Position numbers and translations under genes: made by a program. The notes below the pieces were generated by a model, which was not told where the DNA came from, ran no database searches, and worked only from the letters and a program-made list of their open reading frames with translations. From Pseudanabaena galeata CCNP1313 (GTDB taxonomy: Bacteria > Cyanobacteriota > Cyanobacteriia > Pseudanabaenales > Pseudanabaenaceae): a DNA stretch of 64,000 nucleotides. The stretch spans positions 1,240,001 through 1,304,000 of the forward strand of contig NZ_CP112874.1 of assembly GCF_029910235.1 (NCBI RefSeq). The letters are read 5' to 3'. Below, piece by piece: positions 25,489 through 34,185 of this stretch; within the stretch, counting starts at the first letter, position 1; each line of letters opens with the position of its first letter.

Positions 25489-25530
25489 AGAACCAATTTG
25501 TGATGGCGCGGCTTTGCCGCGCCATCACAA
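25489..25530. repeat. Truncated family K palindrome at the LEA-like gene start
   Basis: AAAGAACCAATT followed by a TGATGGCGCGGC/GCCGCGCCATCA hairpin matches the left part of the full element at 31227-31307; the right end is missing and coding sequence follows. Confidence 0.65.
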
Positions 25531-25966
25531 AGTTGTCTGTGGCTTAATCGCTTTTGCTAATGTCACTCCTGCGATCGCATCTCAGGACAACCAAATCATT
25601 GACAACCTGACTATGCCGAACATTCAGAAAAAATCTGAAGAGATATTAAAAACTAGTCCCTACAATACTAATCCAGAATACACATCTGGTGATGCGTCAA
25701 ATCAAGGTTTAAATGAGATTCAAGGAACTGCTGATTTCAATAAAATGAAGCGAACTTCCAATGAAAATACACTACCTGTTGTAAAGCAAGTTGGAAAGGC
25801 TCTTGATAAAGCTGGTGATCAAATTAACTCTGCTACAGATGACTCCTTAAACAAAGCTGGCGATGCAGCTAGCTATGTAAAAGACAAGGCAGGAGAGGCT
25901 CTGAACACCTTGACTGACAAAGCTTCGGATACCGCTAAAGCAATCAAAAACAAAGTTAAATCTTAA
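25514..25966 (+). CDS. LEA-like protein whose 5' end lies in a palindromic repeat
   Basis: The reading frame has 150 residues. A cleavable-signal-like segment (about 7-24, ending TPAIASQ) is followed by a hydrophilic body with DKAGDQINSATDDSLNKAGD and DKAGEALNTLTDKASD repeats, typical of LEA-type proteins. The only in-frame start visible is a TTG inside a hairpin (25501-25527). The same hairpin family elsewhere is a stand-alone repeat, so the repeat seems to have replaced the natural start. Whether it is translated is uncertain. Confidence 0.55.
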   Translation: MPRHHKVVCGLIAFANVTPAIASQDNQIIDNLTMPNIQKKSEEILKTSPYNTNPEYTSGDASNQGLNEIQGTADFNKMKRTSNENTLPVVKQVGKALDKAGDQINSATDDSLNKAGDAASYVKDKAGEALNTLTDKASDTAKAIKNKVKS

Positions 25967-26127
25967 ACAGATTAGGACTTACTTTCTACCAGTTAAAGTT
26001 GTGCGTATAGCGCTTTTCAACTAAGCGAGGTACAAAAGTTTGTTTCCCCACCGAAGGCGGGGAAACAAACCCGTACTTCACTAGACTGATAAACGCTATA
26101 GCTCCGCCGCGCCCAACTTTACTGTGA

Positions 26128-26383
26128 TAACTGGTGTTATGTGGAAGAAAGAATTTCTGTGATAGCAAAAGTCTAGGGCTGGCACGGGGGCACAGCCCCT
26201 TGTATCTAGGAAGAAAAGTAAAGGATAAAATCTTTACTAAGATCCAACAAGCAAAGGCAGAGATAAACTCGAGCAGCCCCTACAAAAATCTAAATTATTG
26301 GGGTAGGGGCAATCCCCCCGTGGTTGCCCTGCTTCGCTATCAGCAAGAGGTTCATTATCTGAGTTCCACGTAATATCAGTTAT
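26128..26383. repeat. MITE-like element, family F
   Basis: It is bounded by AACTGGTGTTATGTGGAA and TTCCACGTAATATCAGTT, which are imperfect inverted repeats. The interior has the family F core (CAATCCCCCCGTGGTTGCCC, CAGCAAGAGGTTCAT). It fills much of the 660-base gap between the LEA-like and GntR genes. Confidence 0.75.
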
Positions 26384-26429
26384 ATTAGTTGTGATTGGAA
26401 GATTATGCATTGAATTTATTGTAAGTAGA

Positions 26430-26540
26430 TCACCATAGAGAATCTGTCCCGCCCGCTACGCGGGCGGGACAGATTTCTAGGTTTGGACAAACCAAAAAGA
26501 AGAGTGGCGGCGCGAAGCGCCGCCACTCTTCTTTTTTAGT
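26430..26540. repeat. Two adjacent palindromes (families A and C)
   Basis: A family A hairpin (CTGTCCCGCCCGC..GCGGGCGGGACAG, 26443-26473) is followed directly by a family C hairpin (AAGAAGAGTGGCGGCGC arm, 26490-26536). They lie downstream of the GntR gene, with no ORF of note. Confidence 0.7.
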
Positions 26541-26628
26541 TTTAACGTGACGTGAATTAGGAACGCTATAGTTAGTTGGTTGAAACAATTGCAATTAATT
26601 GCAATTGTTAGAGGTTTAAATCTGATGA

Positions 26629-27327
26629 TTAGCTTTGTTGATTTTGTAGTTGCTCAATTTCGTGAATAACTCTGGCTTGACTAGACATTAAGTGATTGCT
26701 TAGAGCCGTGAAAGCTTCTTCATGATTACGCTGTACGATCGCTTCATATATTTGACGATGCTCTGATCTGATCTCTAAAACCTTGAGATTTTGCTGCACC
26801 GTCTGCATTCGCAATAAAGCCATCTTGTCAAATAGCTGATCCAGCAAAAGCGCTAACCAAGGATTACCAGAACATTCAGCGATCGCCCGATGAAATTGAT
26901 AATCAATATGTAGTAACTGGTAACTAGTTAGTTGATTTGGTTGCTGAGCGATCGCCTTTTCCGCCTGTTGAATAGCCAACTCGATTTTTCCCAACTGCTC
27001 ACTATTAGCATTTTTGCAGGCTTCTAGTACTGATTCTTGTTCTAGTACCAAGCGGCAACGATAGAGATGTTTTGCATCAGCCGTTGAAAAACTAACCACT
27101 CGCAAATTACCATTGTCATCAGCAACGACAAGCTGTTCTTGTTGCAATTGCTGTAGAGCTTCACGGATCGGTGTACGACTAACTTGCAATTTCTCGGCAA
27201 TTTGAGTTTCTACTAAACGTGAGCCAGCTAAAAATTCCCCTGACAATATAGCTGAGCGCAAAACCTGATAGGTTTGCTCACGTAAAGATTGCGAACGCTG
27301 GATAGGACGTGGTGAAGAGAGCAACAA
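26629..27327 (-). CDS. GntR-family regulator, FadR/FCD subfamily
   Basis: The 232-residue protein has an N-terminal winged helix-turn-helix (about 12-75: LREQTYQVLRSAILSGEF, SRTPIREALQQL). The all-helical FCD ligand domain (about 85-220) has the Asp/His metal ligands in IDYQFHRAIAECSGN and SEHRQIYEAI. FCD proteins sense small carboxylates or amino-acid derivatives. It is divergent from the amidohydrolase gene at 27880, its likely target. Confidence 0.88.
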   Translation of the reverse strand: MLLSSPRPIQRSQSLREQTYQVLRSAILSGEFLAGSRLVETQIAEKLQVSRTPIREALQQLQQEQLVVADDNGNLRVVSFSTADAKHLYRCRLVLEQESVLEACKNANSEQLGKIELAIQQAEKAIAQQPNQLTSYQLLHIDYQFHRAIAECSGNPWLALLLDQLFDKMALLRMQTVQQNLKVLEIRSEHRQIYEAIVQRNHEEAFTALSNHLMSSQARVIHEIEQLQNQQS

Positions 27328-27430
27328 TCAGAAATCTCCTAAAATCTGTATGAATAATTTTCTATGATTTTAACTATAACCAGATCAGCAGAAATTATGA
27401 AAGTTTTATTTGATTTGCCTTATTTGTTTT

Positions 27431-27584
27431 GCCTTAGAAACCATTTAAGAATTACTTTCTGCGGTCAAAAGTTCTAAGAGATCCCACTCAATCCACCTTT
27501 TATAAGGGGGAAGAGTTCAAATTCTCCCCTCTTTTTAAGGGGGCTGGGGGGATCTAAACAATTCTTAAATGATTTCTTAGAAGT
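27431..27584. repeat. MITE-like element with ATTTAAGAATT terminal repeats
   Basis: This is a second copy of the element at 7262-7412: inverted ends CTTAGAAACCATTTAAGAATT and the reverse of the same, with an inner CCCTTAAAAAG palindrome. It lies in the GntR-amidohydrolase divergent gap. Confidence 0.75.
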
Positions 27585-27689
27585 TGCACCTTAAAGATTG
27601 GATCATAGCGACCATGACTAATCTCTAAACAGACAATGGGCTTAATCCCATTGTTCCTCAATTTTTCAATACATTTTAGTTGCCAAGTA

Positions 27690-27790
27690 GCTAGGTAAAA
27701 TTAAATATAAAACCCCAAGATCTGTAGTGCTGGCTGTGCCTACGCCACAGATTTTGACTCTAGTTTTAAATATATCTAACTACTTATAAA
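27690..27790. repeat. Variable-stem palindrome with AAGTAGCTAGG ends
   Basis: The outer ends AAGTAGCTAGG and CTAACTACTTAT match those of family A elements. The inner stem differs (AAGATCTGTAGTG..CACAGATTTTGA) and has decayed. Confidence 0.55.
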
Positions 27791-27816
27791 TAACGCATGT
27801 ATTAATCATAAACATG

Positions 27817-27824
27817 TGTATACA
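27817..27824. promoter_or_regulatory. Candidate GntR operator TGTATACA
   Basis: The perfect 8-bp palindrome TGTATACA lies about 55 bases before the amidohydrolase start in the divergent gap with the GntR gene. GTATAC-centred palindromes are common FCD-type GntR sites. The assignment is inference. Confidence 0.35.
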
Positions 27825-27879
27825 GTATATTGTATTCATAGTCTATTACTTAATATATCTTCAAGGAATAATCTGAGTC

Positions 27880-29118
27880 ATGATAGCGCTACTCCCCAAA
27901 CTGGCGATCAATTGCGATCGCCTTGATCGCAGTCTTACTGAACTTGCCGAAATTGGCAAACTGCCCAATGGTGGGGTATGTCGGCTAGCTTTTTCAAAAG
28001 AAGACATTCAAGCCCGTGCATTAGTTACATCTTGGATGCAAGAAGCTGGTATGTCAGTGCGTAGTGATGCAGTTGGAAACATTATTGGTACTTATGCAGG
28101 AACAGAATCAAAAGCTGCTTTGGCGACAGGCTCTCACATCGATACCGTACCCGTTGGAGGACGCTACGACGGTTGCTTGGGCGTTTTGGCGGGAATCGAA
28201 GTGGCGCGAGTGTTACAGGAAAATCAGGTGCGGATGTGTCATCCCTTTGAGGTAATAGTTTTTTCTGACGAAGAAAATAGTGTGATTGGCTGTAAAGCGA
28301 TCGCAGGCAATGCCCCCATCGATCCTGAACGATACCGTCGCAAAGATGGCACTTCAATTCAAGACTGCTTAAAAAATGTTAGTGGTGATTGGGAAAAGCT
28401 GCATACAGCCAAACGCGATCGTCACGAAATCGCCGCTTTTATCGAACTCCATGTGGAGCAAGGTGGTGTACTTGAAGCCTTAGATAAACAAATTGGTGTA
28501 GTCACAGGAATAGTCGGTCAATATCGCTTCATGGTGACAATTATCGGTCGCCCAAATCATGCAGGGACCACACCGATGCATATGCGAAAAGATGCTCTTG
28601 TAGCGGCTTCTCAACTCGTCCTCGCCATCAATCGTCTTGGTGTCGAAACAAAGGGTGAACAAGTAGCAACAGTAGGACATATGACAGTATCACCTAATGC
28701 TACTAATGTTGTGCCTGCGCGAGTGGATCTGAGTATCGATTTGCGTGACCTCTCCGAAGAAAATCTTCTCTATTTAATCGCACAAATTGAAAAAGAATGT
28801 GAAGCGATCGCCCGAAGCACAGGTACAGAAATCAACATTGAGCAGAAACTTCATGTGCTGCCAACTCCAGCCAAACCTGAATTAATGGAGGCGATCGCCA
28901 ATGTATGTCAAGAACTCAAACTTAGTTATGACTATCTACCCAGCCGTGCAGGGCATGACGCACAAGAGATTGGTCGCATTACGGATATGGCGATGATTTT
29001 TGTGCCAAGTCGTGATGGTATTAGCCATTCTCAAGATGAATATACCTCTCCTGAACAATGCGCTCAGGGAGCGAATGTTTTATTACATACTCTTTTAGCG
29101 ATCGATAAATTGCTGTAA
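27880..29118 (+). CDS. M20-family N-carbamoyl-amino-acid hydrolase / allantoate amidohydrolase-like
   Basis: The 412-residue protein belongs to the hydantoinase/carbamoylase branch of M20 zinc peptidases. Metal-site stretches are clear: TGSHIDTVPVGGRYDGCLG, FSDEENSVIGCK and FIELHVEQGGVLE, and the C-terminal SRAGHDAQEI. It would release ammonia and CO2 from an N-carbamoyl or ureido compound. Allantoate versus carbamoyl amino acid cannot be decided. The divergent GntR gene is probably its regulator. Confidence 0.88.
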   Translation: MIALLPKLAINCDRLDRSLTELAEIGKLPNGGVCRLAFSKEDIQARALVTSWMQEAGMSVRSDAVGNIIGTYAGTESKAALATGSHIDTVPVGGRYDGCLGVLAGIEVARVLQENQVRMCHPFEVIVFSDEENSVIGCKAIAGNAPIDPERYRRKDGTSIQDCLKNVSGDWEKLHTAKRDRHEIAAFIELHVEQGGVLEALDKQIGVVTGIVGQYRFMVTIIGRPNHAGTTPMHMRKDALVAASQLVLAINRLGVETKGEQVATVGHMTVSPNATNVVPARVDLSIDLRDLSEENLLYLIAQIEKECEAIARSTGTEINIEQKLHVLPTPAKPELMEAIANVCQELKLSYDYLPSRAGHDAQEIGRITDMAMIFVPSRDGISHSQDEYTSPEQCAQGANVLLHTLLAIDKLL

Positions 29119-29120
29119 AT

Positions 29121-29236
29121 TAACGTCAGTTCGACGAAAGCGAAAAATGGTAAGAATCGCTTAGCGATTCTTACCATTTTTCGCCATTTGCTTCGTGCGA
29201 AGCACGCCGCAAATGGCTATATCGAACTCACGTTAA
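29121..29236. repeat. Family B MITE-like element
   Basis: A full-length copy with ends TTAACGTCAGTTCGACG and ATATCGAACTCACGTTAA and both inner hairpins. It starts three bases after the amidohydrolase stop. Confidence 0.9.
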
Positions 29237-29247
29237 ATTACACCAAA

Positions 29248-29312
29248 GCATAGGACATAAAACCCAAAAGAGAATGACGGTGCTTAGCACCGTCATTCTC
29301 TTTTGGGTTTTG
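29248..29312. repeat. Family C palindrome
   Basis: ATAGGACATAAAACCC leads into a perfect hairpin with arms AAAAGAGAATGACGGTGC. It is placed to end both convergent genes (amidohydrolase and the DUF39 gene). Confidence 0.75.
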
Positions 29313-29323
29313 ATTTTTTCAAA

Positions 29324-30490
29324 CTAAAATCCACGTACATCTTGCGGTAAAAAAGCGCGATCGCTTGGCAACATCGCAACAGGTTCTGTCAACGTAAAAT
29401 CACCTTTCACAATCCAATCCTTCAGAGTTTTAGCTGCTTCTTCTGATAAATGTAGGCTTGCTAGAGGTGCTGTGCGAACCGTTGAACCAGAGATCGTGAT
29501 CTTGCCAGACTTGAGTTGAGCATAGGAAACAGAACCAAAAATCGGACGTACTCGCCTCGGAATTGAGAAGTCAATCACAGGTGCAACTAATTCTTCATCT
29601 AGTACGGAGGCTCTTGCAACAACTTCTTCGTTAATTACAGGTAATGGTACAGCTACACCCATCATCAAAGATGCCCCATAATTACGGAAATAGCAGCCAC
29701 GCACCCATTCAGAAGTCATTTGTTTAGCATCACCAATCAGAGCAAGTGTCGCCGCAGGACCAATCGGAGTACGGTTCTCTAAACGCTTTTGCAATGGGAA
29801 ATGTTGGGTTCCTTCCCACGCCACATAGCCAATCCCTCCGCCCATGAAAATGCGTGTACCAATCCCAATTAATTGCAAATCGGGATCATTCCATAACGGT
29901 GAAATTGCCCCTGGATTGGAGTAAACAGCATTACCTAAACGGGGTTGCAGGGGACCTAAATAAGTATAGAGAGTCTCCTCACCTCCATTTACACCAACAA
30001 TAAAATTCTGATAGAGATTGCGAGGATTAAATAGATAGAATTGATTAATTGATTCTTTGGTAATCGTTGTTTCAAAATTGGCGCGAGGATAGCAATCATT
30101 GGGATGCCCGATCGCCTTAAAGCTCACCGTCTTCCCTGCGATTAAATCTGCAATTACATGCCCACCACCACGATATAGGGGTGCTTCATCCGTAGGATCA
30201 GCTTCTTGGGTTGCACCTAAATAAATGTCAACAGCCCCAAACCCCGCGTAGGCTGGTACACCATCAATCCAACAAGTACGAATTTTAATTGGTGGATCTG
30301 TATGTCCTAGATTCAGAATTGCCCCCGATGATTCCATCGGCTCAAATGTGCCTGTCACGATCACATCAACTTGTTTGGCAGCTTGGGTGACACCGATATC
30401 AGCGACAAGGGCTTTAAGTTCGGTAGCCGTGAGGACTTTAGCCTTACCAGCTTTGATTTTGGCATTAATATCAGCGATCGTTTGAGGCAT
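29324..30490 (-). CDS. Homocysteine biosynthesis protein (DUF39/HcyBio family)
   Basis: The 388-residue protein matches the HcyBio (DUF39) family along its length. Archaeal members convert aspartate semialdehyde to homocysteine by sulfur insertion. Conserved cysteine segments are IRTCWIDGVPAYAG and GHPNDCYPRANF; GIGTRIFMGGGIGYVAWEGTQH is diagnostic. No C-terminal CBS domains are present, and no ferredoxin-like NIL partner is adjacent. metK lies about 1 kb away, which fits a methionine context. The activity in cyanobacteria is inference. Confidence 0.88.
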   Translation of the reverse strand: MPQTIADINAKIKAGKAKVLTATELKALVADIGVTQAAKQVDVIVTGTFEPMESSGAILNLGHTDPPIKIRTCWIDGVPAYAGFGAVDIYLGATQEADPTDEAPLYRGGGHVIADLIAGKTVSFKAIGHPNDCYPRANFETTITKESINQFYLFNPRNLYQNFIVGVNGGEETLYTYLGPLQPRLGNAVYSNPGAISPLWNDPDLQLIGIGTRIFMGGGIGYVAWEGTQHFPLQKRLENRTPIGPAATLALIGDAKQMTSEWVRGCYFRNYGASLMMGVAVPLPVINEEVVARASVLDEELVAPVIDFSIPRRVRPIFGSVSYAQLKSGKITISGSTVRTAPLASLHLSEEAAKTLKDWIVKGDFTLTEPVAMLPSDRAFLPQDVRGF

Positions 30491-30519
30491 AGGACTTTGC
30501 TAAATGGCAGTTACATCAA

Positions 30520-30622
30520 GTTAGAAAATAGCGTAGCCATTTCTTAACTTGAAAACCCACACTGGGTTTGTTTTTTTAATTCACGAAAGTGTGACAACAC
30601 TTTCGTGAATTGATACTATCTA
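30520..30622. repeat. Two-hairpin repeat, family H
   Basis: The hairpins AAAATAGCGTAGCCATTT and ATTCACGAAAGTG..CACTTTCGTGAAT are joined by AAACCC-GGGTTT. It lies upstream of the DUF39 gene. Confidence 0.6.
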
Positions 30623-30644
30623 GAATATAGCGATTTGCGCTCTC

Positions 30645-30689
30645 ATAAAAAACTAAAGGGGATGCTAAGCATCCCCTTTAGTTTTTTAT
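30645..30689. terminator. Palindromic terminator after the YbjN-like gene
   Basis: A perfect hairpin with arms AAACTAAAGGGGATGC is followed by a T-run on both strands. It begins at the stop of the minus-strand gene. Confidence 0.8.
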
Positions 30690-31177
30690 AATGACCAGCC
30701 GTTACTGGATAACGTACCTGCATGAATGCGATCTAAGGCTCGTTTACCACCCCAGCGATCGACAATTTTATCGTCATATTCGTCAGCAATTTCCATCACG
30801 GCTCTCACTGAGGACTCTAGTTCTTTCATGTCACAAGTCGAGCCAACAATTGAATGCTCAAAAAGAATTTCACTATCGGGCGATATCCCAAAGGCTCCAA
30901 AAATCATTTTGGCATTTTCTTCGAGTAAATATCGCATTAAGTCTGGCTTTAACTCGGCTCCAACTACTACATAAGAGCGTGTATTAATAATTGCATCATC
31001 TTCGTCCCAAGGAAAAATTAGCACCTCCACTAGTGCCGATCCCATAAATATGCCTAATCCTGGTATATCTTGACGAGCGCAAGGACATTTGCCAAATATC
31101 TCTTGCATCCACGTTACTACTTTTTCATAACAGGCTTCTTGAGCAGTAGTTTGAAATTTCAAGTTATTAGCCTCCAT
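30686..31177 (-). CDS. YbjN-domain (type III chaperone-like fold) protein
   Basis: The protein has 163 residues from the ATG at 31177. The sequence VEVLIFPWDEDDAIINTRSYVVVGAELKPDLMRYLLEENAK resembles the YbjN/TY-Chap fold (shown here across 58-98 by segments). It has no signal or membrane part. The function is unknown; relatives act as chaperone-like or regulatory proteins. An upstream in-frame start at 31210 is possible. Confidence 0.65.
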   Translation of the reverse strand: MEANNLKFQTTAQEACYEKVVTWMQEIFGKCPCARQDIPGLGIFMGSALVEVLIFPWDEDDAIINTRSYVVVGAELKPDLMRYLLEENAKMIFGAFGISPDSEILFEHSIVGSTCDMKELESSVRAVMEIADEYDDKIVDRWGGKRALDRIHAGTLSSNGWSL

Positions 31178-31226
31178 GGTTTGAAAACACTTTGTGATTT
31201 TGGCAATCAATAGTAGTAGGGGTTTT

Positions 31227-31307
31227 GCGATTTAATAAAGAACCAATTGTTTGTGGCGCGGCTTCGCCGCGCCACAAACAATTGGTTCTTTATTTTACTG
31301 CGCGTCC
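31227..31307. repeat. Family K palindrome
   Basis: GCGATTTAATAAAGAACC leads into a hairpin (ATTGTTTGTGGCGCGGC arm) and ends GGTTCTTTATTTTACTGCG. The ends match those of the copy at 9381-9462, whose stem is different. Confidence 0.8.
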
Positions 31308-31355
31308 TTAATTAGATTAATCAGACTATACCTATACACAGCCACATTTTCAAAT

Positions 31356-31411
31356 GAAACCCCAAAAATGGGATGCGGCGCGAAGCACTACATCCCATTT
31401 TTGGGGTTTCA
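31356..31411. repeat. Palindrome upstream of metK
   Basis: The arms GAAACCCCAAAAATGGGATG and its reverse have a partly mismatched loop. It could affect the metK leader. Confidence 0.55.
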
Positions 31412-31497
31412 TTATAACGCCTTGTACTATGATGGATAAATCTTAAGAGATACAAAAATTTTGCCTTATCACTTCTTACGTTTAGGAGGAAACATAG

Positions 31498-32736
31498 TTG
31501 GCTAGTCGCTTCTTATTTACATCTGAATCAGTTACGGAAGGTCACCCTGATAAAATTTGTGATCAAATTTCCGATACGATTCTCGATACCTTATTGGCTC
31601 AAGATCCGCGATCGCGTGTCGCAGCCGAGGTTGTAGTTAACACGGGTCTAGTCTTGATCACAGGGGAAATCACAACTAAAGCGCATGTCAACTACGTCGA
31701 TATTGCTCGTAAAAAAATTGCAGAAATTGGTTATACCAATGCTGATAATGGCTTTTCGGCAAATAGCTGTGCGGTAATGGTCGCGCTTGACGAACAATCT
31801 CCAGACATTGCTCAAGGCGTAAACGTAGCACTTGAAGCCCGCACTGGTGCAGAAGAAGATGCCGCCCTCGAAGCAGTTGGCGCTGGTGATCAAGGGATTA
31901 TGTTTGGATTTGCTTGCGACGAAACCCCTGAGTTTATGCCCATGCCGATCGCGATCGCTCACCGCTTAGCGCGTCAGTTATCAGTGGTTCGTAAAAATGG
32001 CACTTTGGCTTATTTGCGTCCCGATGGTAAAACTCAAGTCACCGTGGTTTATGAAGGTGACAAGCCTGTGGCGATCGATACGATCCTGATCTCGACTCAA
32101 CATGATGCGGCGATCGATGGCATTAGTGATGAAGCCAAAGTCCAAGAAAGGATCAAAGCTGATCTCTGGAAACATGTAGTTTTGCCTAGCTTTGCCGATA
32201 CTTCAGTTAAGCCCAATGACCAAACTCGCTATTTGGTTAACCCCACAGGTAAATTTGTAATTGGTGGACCACAAGGCGACTCGGGTCTGACGGGACGCAA
32301 AATTATTGTTGATACTTACGGCGGCTATGCACGTCATGGTGGCGGTGCTTTCTCAGGCAAAGATCCCACAAAAGTCGATCGCAGTGCCGCCTATGCAGCT
32401 CGTCATGCTGCTAAAAATATTGTGGCGGCTGGGCTTGCCAGTAAGTGCGAGTTACAAATCAGCTATGCGATCGGTGTGGCGCGTCCTACCAGTATGCACA
32501 TCGAGACATTCGGCACAGGCAAGGTTGATGAGGAAACTCTACTACGCTTAGTCAAGGACAATTTTGATTTGCGCCCTGCGGCAATTATCAAGAATTTTGA
32601 TTTGCAAAATTTACCAAGCGATCGCAAGGGGCGTTTCTATCAAGATGTGGCTGCCTATGGTCACATGGGACGCAATGATCTAGACCTCCCTTGGGAACGT
32701 CTAGACAAAGTAGAAATCCTGAAAAATAACGCTTAA
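31498..32736 (+). CDS. metK: S-adenosylmethionine synthetase
   Basis: The 412-residue enzyme makes SAM from methionine and ATP. Family motifs are present: [33 protein letters not shown] and the phosphate loop [20 protein letters not shown]. The start is a TTG at 31498, fixed by an AGGAGG ribosome site eight bases upstream and by the family N-terminus. It is followed by a strong terminator. Confidence 0.96.
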   Translation: MASRFLFTSESVTEGHPDKICDQISDTILDTLLAQDPRSRVAAEVVVNTGLVLITGEITTKAHVNYVDIARKKIAEIGYTNADNGFSANSCAVMVALDEQSPDIAQGVNVALEARTGAEEDAALEAVGAGDQGIMFGFACDETPEFMPMPIAIAHRLARQLSVVRKNGTLAYLRPDGKTQVTVVYEGDKPVAIDTILISTQHDAAIDGISDEAKVQERIKADLWKHVVLPSFADTSVKPNDQTRYLVNPTGKFVIGGPQGDSGLTGRKIIVDTYGGYARHGGGAFSGKDPTKVDRSAAYAARHAAKNIVAAGLASKCELQISYAIGVARPTSMHIETFGTGKVDEETLLRLVKDNFDLRPAAIIKNFDLQNLPSDRKGRFYQDVAAYGHMGRNDLDLPWERLDKVEILKNNA

Positions 32737-32740
32737 TTTT

Positions 32741-32781
32741 ATAAAGAAGAAAGGTTCGCTAAGCGAGCCTTTCTTCTTTAT
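32741..32781. terminator. metK terminator hairpin
   Basis: Perfect arms ATAAAGAAGAAAGGTTCGCT and its reverse lie five bases after the stop. Confidence 0.8.
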
Positions 32782-32821
32782 GCGATGGTATTGTTATGTT
32801 TGTGGTATACATGCATTCAAC

Positions 32822-33874
32822 ATGGAATATAGAAGACTAGGTACAAGTGAACTCTTGGTGTCCGAAATTTGCCTAGGAACAATGACCTATGGACAACAAA
32901 ACACGATCGCCGAAGCCCATGAACAACTAGACTATGCGATCTCTCAAGGGATCAATTTTATTGATACTGCCGAGATGTATCCTGTACCACCCAACTCTGA
33001 AACCCAAGGCAGAACTGAGAAATATATTGGTGAATGGCTATCACAACCACACATTAAGCAGCAGCGCGATAAATTAATTATTGCTACCAAAATTATTGGT
33101 TCGGGTCGTAATTACAAATGGCTGCGAGATGATTCAAGTGCTGCTCTAAGTCGTAAAAATATTTTACAAGCTGTAGATAATAGCTTGAAACGCTTACAAA
33201 CTGACTACATCGATCTCTATCAAATTCACTGGCCTGATCGTAATGTACCAATGTTTGGACAGGTGGACTTTGATCCTGAGCAAGAGCGAGAGATGGTCAG
33301 TATTGTAGAGCAACTAGAAACCTTTGCTAAATTAATTCAGGCAGGTAAAATTCGCTGCTTGGGGGTCAGTAATGAAACTGCATGGGGCATCTGTGAATTT
33401 AGTCATGCAGCGAAGAGATTAGGTTTACCAAGAATTGTATCGATTCAAAATGCTTATAGTTTGCTTAACCGCACTTTTGATAGCCACCTTGCGGAGGCCT
33501 GTTATCGAGAAGAAGTAAGTTTGCTTGCCTATAGTCCACTAGCCTTTGGACATTTGTCTGGTAAATATGTTCAAGGTACAGCAGAAAATACACGTATATC
33601 TCTATTCCCGACCTTTGGACAGCGCTATCAAAAAGTTAATGTCAATGAAGCCACAGAAAAGTACGTGGCGATCGCTCAAAAATATAATCTATCATCGACG
33701 CAATTAGCTTTAGCTTTTGTGAGAAGTCGTTGGTTTGTGGCAAGTACAATTATTGGTGCGACGAAGATGGCCCAGCTTAAGGAAAATATTGACAGTGCTA
33801 ATATTCAATTAGATGCGGAGATTTTGGTGGAAATTGACAACGTTCACTCTCGCTACTTTAATCCAGTATCTTAG
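32822..33874 (+). CDS. Aldo/keto reductase (Tas-like)
   Basis: The 350-residue protein is an NADPH-dependent aldo/keto reductase. MEYRRLGTSELLVSEICLGT, the catalytic Asp/Tyr in FIDTAEMYPVP, Lys in IIATKI, and His in IDLYQIHWPDR are all present. The C-terminal cofactor segment is STIIGATKMAQLKENID. It resembles the Tas subgroup. The physiological substrate is unknown. The ATG at 32822 gives the family start. Confidence 0.9.
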   Translation: MEYRRLGTSELLVSEICLGTMTYGQQNTIAEAHEQLDYAISQGINFIDTAEMYPVPPNSETQGRTEKYIGEWLSQPHIKQQRDKLIIATKIIGSGRNYKWLRDDSSAALSRKNILQAVDNSLKRLQTDYIDLYQIHWPDRNVPMFGQVDFDPEQEREMVSIVEQLETFAKLIQAGKIRCLGVSNETAWGICEFSHAAKRLGLPRIVSIQNAYSLLNRTFDSHLAEACYREEVSLLAYSPLAFGHLSGKYVQGTAENTRISLFPTFGQRYQKVNVNEATEKYVAIAQKYNLSSTQLALAFVRSRWFVASTIIGATKMAQLKENIDSANIQLDAEILVEIDNVHSRYFNPVS

Positions 33875-33918
33875 GTTATCTCTGAATAATGTTTAGACAC
33901 TTTATGTACTTGTGCAAA

Positions 33919-34001
33919 ATAAATTACCAAAACCTATAAAGTTGCGCTCTGCAAGAGCGCAACTTTATAGGTTTTGCTTTGTCATTAATTATGTCTAGCT
34001 A
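33919..34001. repeat. Variable-stem palindrome with TCTAGCTA end
   Basis: Perfect hairpin arms AAAACCTATAAAGTTGCGCTC and its reverse, then GTCATTAATTATGTCTAGCTA, match the outer part of family A. It can serve as terminator of the aldo/keto reductase gene. Confidence 0.65.
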
Positions 34002-34010
34002 CAGAAATTT

Positions 34011-34130
34011 TCATTATGAAACCGATTTTGGTGTTTTCAGCGCCTTCGGCGCTGAAAACACCAAAATCGGTTTTTTGAAAGCCCGCCGTTGGCGGGCTTT
34101 CAAAAAACCGATTTTTATAATGAGAATTGC
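34011..34130. repeat. Double-hairpin element, family I
   Basis: Two hairpins, AAACCGATTTTGGTGTTTTC and TTTTTTGAAAGCCCGCC, share the CCGATTTT sequence and end in ATAATGAGAATTGC. A related element lies at 57232-57340. Confidence 0.75.
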
Positions 34131-34185
34131 TGATCTAGCTAATTATGTCTAAACATTATTCAAACTATAGTACCTGTTTAGCCCC

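Noticed and set aside
25986-26168. 60-residue frame on the minus strand
   Set aside because: It lies in palindromic and family F repeat sequence.
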